Part shown: positions 32,475 to 33,595 of the stretch, piece after piece
How the letters are laid out: each line of letters opens with the position of its first letter
Position numbering within the stretch: the first letter of the stretch is position 1
Source: an uncultured Lachnospiraceae bacterium
GTDB taxonomy: Bacteria; Bacillota; Clostridia; Lachnospirales; Lachnospiraceae
Direction of reading: 5' to 3'
Length of the DNA stretch: 33,595 nucleotides
NCBI GenBank assembly: GCA_900546325.1
Contig: URCR01000032.1
Coordinates: 1 to 33,595 of the forward strand
Program-made: the position numbers and the translations under genes
Notes under the pieces: generated by a model
The model's input: only the letters and a program-made list of their open reading frames with translations
What the model was told of the DNA's origin: nothing
Databases searched by the model: none

Positions 32475-32547
32475 GTGGTAAACCTCACATATCTAGGTCT
32501 ATCTTCTTATATTTTCGCTATCAAACGTGGTTAAAATCGTGGTAAAT
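32475..32547 (-). repeat. Int arm-type sites at the right ICE end
   Basis: GTGGTAAAC (32475-32483), CGTGGTTAAAAT (32526-32537) and CGTGGTAAAT (32538-32547) are direct repeats. They differ from the left-end GTAGTAAAT sites by one base in the core, as expected for sites of one Int type. Confidence 0.5.
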
Positions 32548-32552
32548 ACTTC

Positions 32553-33595
32553 TTATGCGATTAGACGCTGAACCTCTGATTTTGCGGTATCTATGGACGC
32601 ATGAGCGTACCAGTTCATTGTGATACTGATGTTTGAATGTCCCATGATATACTGTAAATCTTTCGGGTTCATGTTCTTGCTTGCCAGCCTTGTGCAGAAC
32701 GTATGGCGTAGCGTATGCGGTGTGATATGTGGCAAGGGGTTGTTCTCATGGTGCTTGTTGTATTTCTTTACCATACGGACAAATAAAGTACTGTAATCAA
32801 TCGCAACTTTCGGCTTGCCTTTGTGATTGACAAATAAGAAGTTGCCCCGTCCATCTATCACAAATGGTTCTGACTTTGGGCGTTTCTTCATAACCCTTTG
32901 AAATGCCTGTATCGTTTCTTTGCTTAATGGTACTTGCCTTGTTCCGCTCTTTGTCTTAGGCGTTTCAATATAATAGCCCTGTTCCTTGCTCTTTAGTAAC
33001 TGGTGGTCGATAACCACAACCTCATGGATAAAATCAACGTCCATGATTGTCAGTCCGCACAGTTCCGAGATACGAAGTCCTGTCTTTAACAGTATCAGCA
33101 CATCATCATAATACTTATGATACACGTTGTCCGTCTTGATGAATGACAGTAGTGCTTGTTCCTGTTCCTCTGTCAATGCGACTTTCTCTTTGGTATCATT
33201 TTCTAGGACTTCACTCAACTTGAAATCAAAAGGGTTTTTCCTTACACAATCGTCTTGTATGGCGATATAGAATGACGCTTTTAACGAGCGTTTATGGTTG
33301 TTAATGGTATTGTAGGAAAAGCCTTTGTCTTTCATGCGTAACGCCCATTCTTTAGCGTCAGAGGGTTTGATTGTATCAATGCTCCTAGCACCTAACTTAT
33401 CCTCTTTTAATAACCGCATGAGTTGTTCCCGTTGTTTCATTGTGCTTTTCTTCACATTTGCCCTCTGTGCGTTCTGTTTGGCATAAAGTTGACAAAGTGT
33501 CATTTTCTTGCCTGTGCTGTCGATACCGTCCTCAATATCCCGTCTTATCTGCTGTTCCAGTTCTCGAAGTGAGGGTTTTTCCCGTTTTCCCTTTG
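32553..33595 (-). CDS. int: Tn916-family tyrosine integrase, 5' end outside window
   Basis: About 346 residues are visible, and the frame stays open to the window end (before MTLCQLYAKQNAQR it reads RRDIEDGIDSTGKK, as in Tn916 Int), so the N-terminal arm-binding domain lies just outside. The core-binding domain has SIDTIKPSDAKEWALRMK and RSLKASFYIAIQDDCVRKNPFDF, nearly identical to Tn916 Int. The catalytic domain keeps Arg in TGLRISEL, Lys in TKSGTRQV, HTLRH, GHSNISITMNWYAH with the nucleophile Tyr. It should be active in excision and insertion with its Xis. Full Tn916 Int has 405 residues. Confidence 0.93.
   Translation of the reverse strand, partial: KGKREKPSLRELEQQIRRDIEDGIDSTGKKMTLCQLYAKQNAQRANVKKSTMKQREQLMRLLKEDKLGARSIDTIKPSDAKEWALRMKDKGFSYNTINNHKRSLKASFYIAIQDDCVRKNPFDFKLSEVLENDTKEKVALTEEQEQALLSFIKTDNVYHKYYDDVLILLKTGLRISELCGLTIMDVDFIHEVVVIDHQLLKSKEQGYYIETPKTKSGTRQVPLSKETIQAFQRVMKKRPKSEPFVIDGRGNFLFVNHKGKPKVAIDYSTLFVRMVKKYNKHHENNPLPHITPHTLRHTFCTRLASKNMNPKDLQYIMGHSNISITMNWYAHASIDTAKSEVQRLIA

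Larger units (their letters stand above)
32302..33595 (-). mobile_element. Terminal region (right end) of a Tn916/Tn1549-type ICE extending right
   Basis: The integrase gene reads leftwards and ends at 32553. As in Tn916, the integrase is the last gene before the right end. Three arm-type repeats lie between it and the flank (32475-32483, 32526-32547). The exact boundary is somewhere in the AT-rich stretch 32302-32427 and cannot be fixed by eye. Confidence 0.6.

Noticed and set aside
1..33595. tRNA, rRNA or CRISPR arrays
   Set aside because: No regularly spaced repeats of CRISPR type, no rRNA-like stretches and no convincing tRNA cloverleaf were found by eye on either strand.

Overview
The window is a stretch of low-to-moderate GC Firmicutes chromosome. 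It is most likely from a gut Lachnospiraceae (Clostridia), in the neighbourhood of Ruminococcus/Mediterraneibacter, Dorea or Blautia. This rests on the gene order birA - small acidic protein - coaX - dusB - greA - lysS, a LysRS with a C-terminal tRNA-binding domain, a double-cubane-type anaerobic reductase with its activase, and sigma-A promoters of the TTGACA/TATAAT type. No tRNA, rRNA or CRISPR array was seen. The species assignment is inference from memory of the families; no search was run.

Layout. (1) 1-726: end of a Tn916/Tn1549-type integrative conjugative element (ICE), with the 5' part of a thioester-type surface adhesin on the minus strand and two Int arm-type sites. (2) 727-4390: a headless XRE/TPR regulator fragment, apparently cut by the ICE, a large palindrome, and two tandem S41-like lipoproteins. 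(3) 4596-9767: a two-component system (kinase before regulator), a KtrB/KtrA potassium uptake pair and a SpoU/TrmH-type RNA methyltransferase. (4) 10014-11114: a secreted SleB-like cell wall hydrolase behind an exact WalR-type box. (5) 11306-13313: the double-cubane reductase and activase pair behind a clear sigma-A promoter. (6) 13545-22377: a long plus-strand housekeeping run: SPFH protein, patatin phospholipase, argF, birA, small acidic protein, coaX, dusB, greA, lysS. (7) 22641-23220: a Phd/RelE-type toxin-antitoxin module whose toxin frame carries a TAG stop. (8) 23529-27230: a metal (probably zinc) uptake operon with two Fur-family boxes around its promoter: small Cys/His membrane protein, binding lipoprotein, ATPase, permease, and an extra lipoprotein. 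(9) 27405-30618: a c-di-GMP pair, a membrane GGDEF cyclase overlapping a PAS-GGDEF(degenerate)-EAL phosphodiesterase. (10) 30619-31544: a gene-poor stretch with an orphan promoter and small ORF, an IS4-type transposase remnant and a small inverted-repeat element. (11) 31545-32264: a YczE-type membrane protein on the minus strand. (12) about 32302-33595: the end of a second Tn916-type ICE with its integrase running off the window.

How it fits together. The centre is ordinary core genome for translation, cofactors and cell envelope. Accessory material sits at the edges and in AT-rich gaps. The two ICE ends point outwards in the same orientation, so about 31.6 kb of core chromosome lies between two related elements. 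The observations most worth following are the Fur-box-controlled metal operon with its unassigned small membrane protein and lipoprotein, the WalR box before the hydrolase, the broken toxin, the structured non-coding stretch at 23281-23490, and the ICE arrangement.
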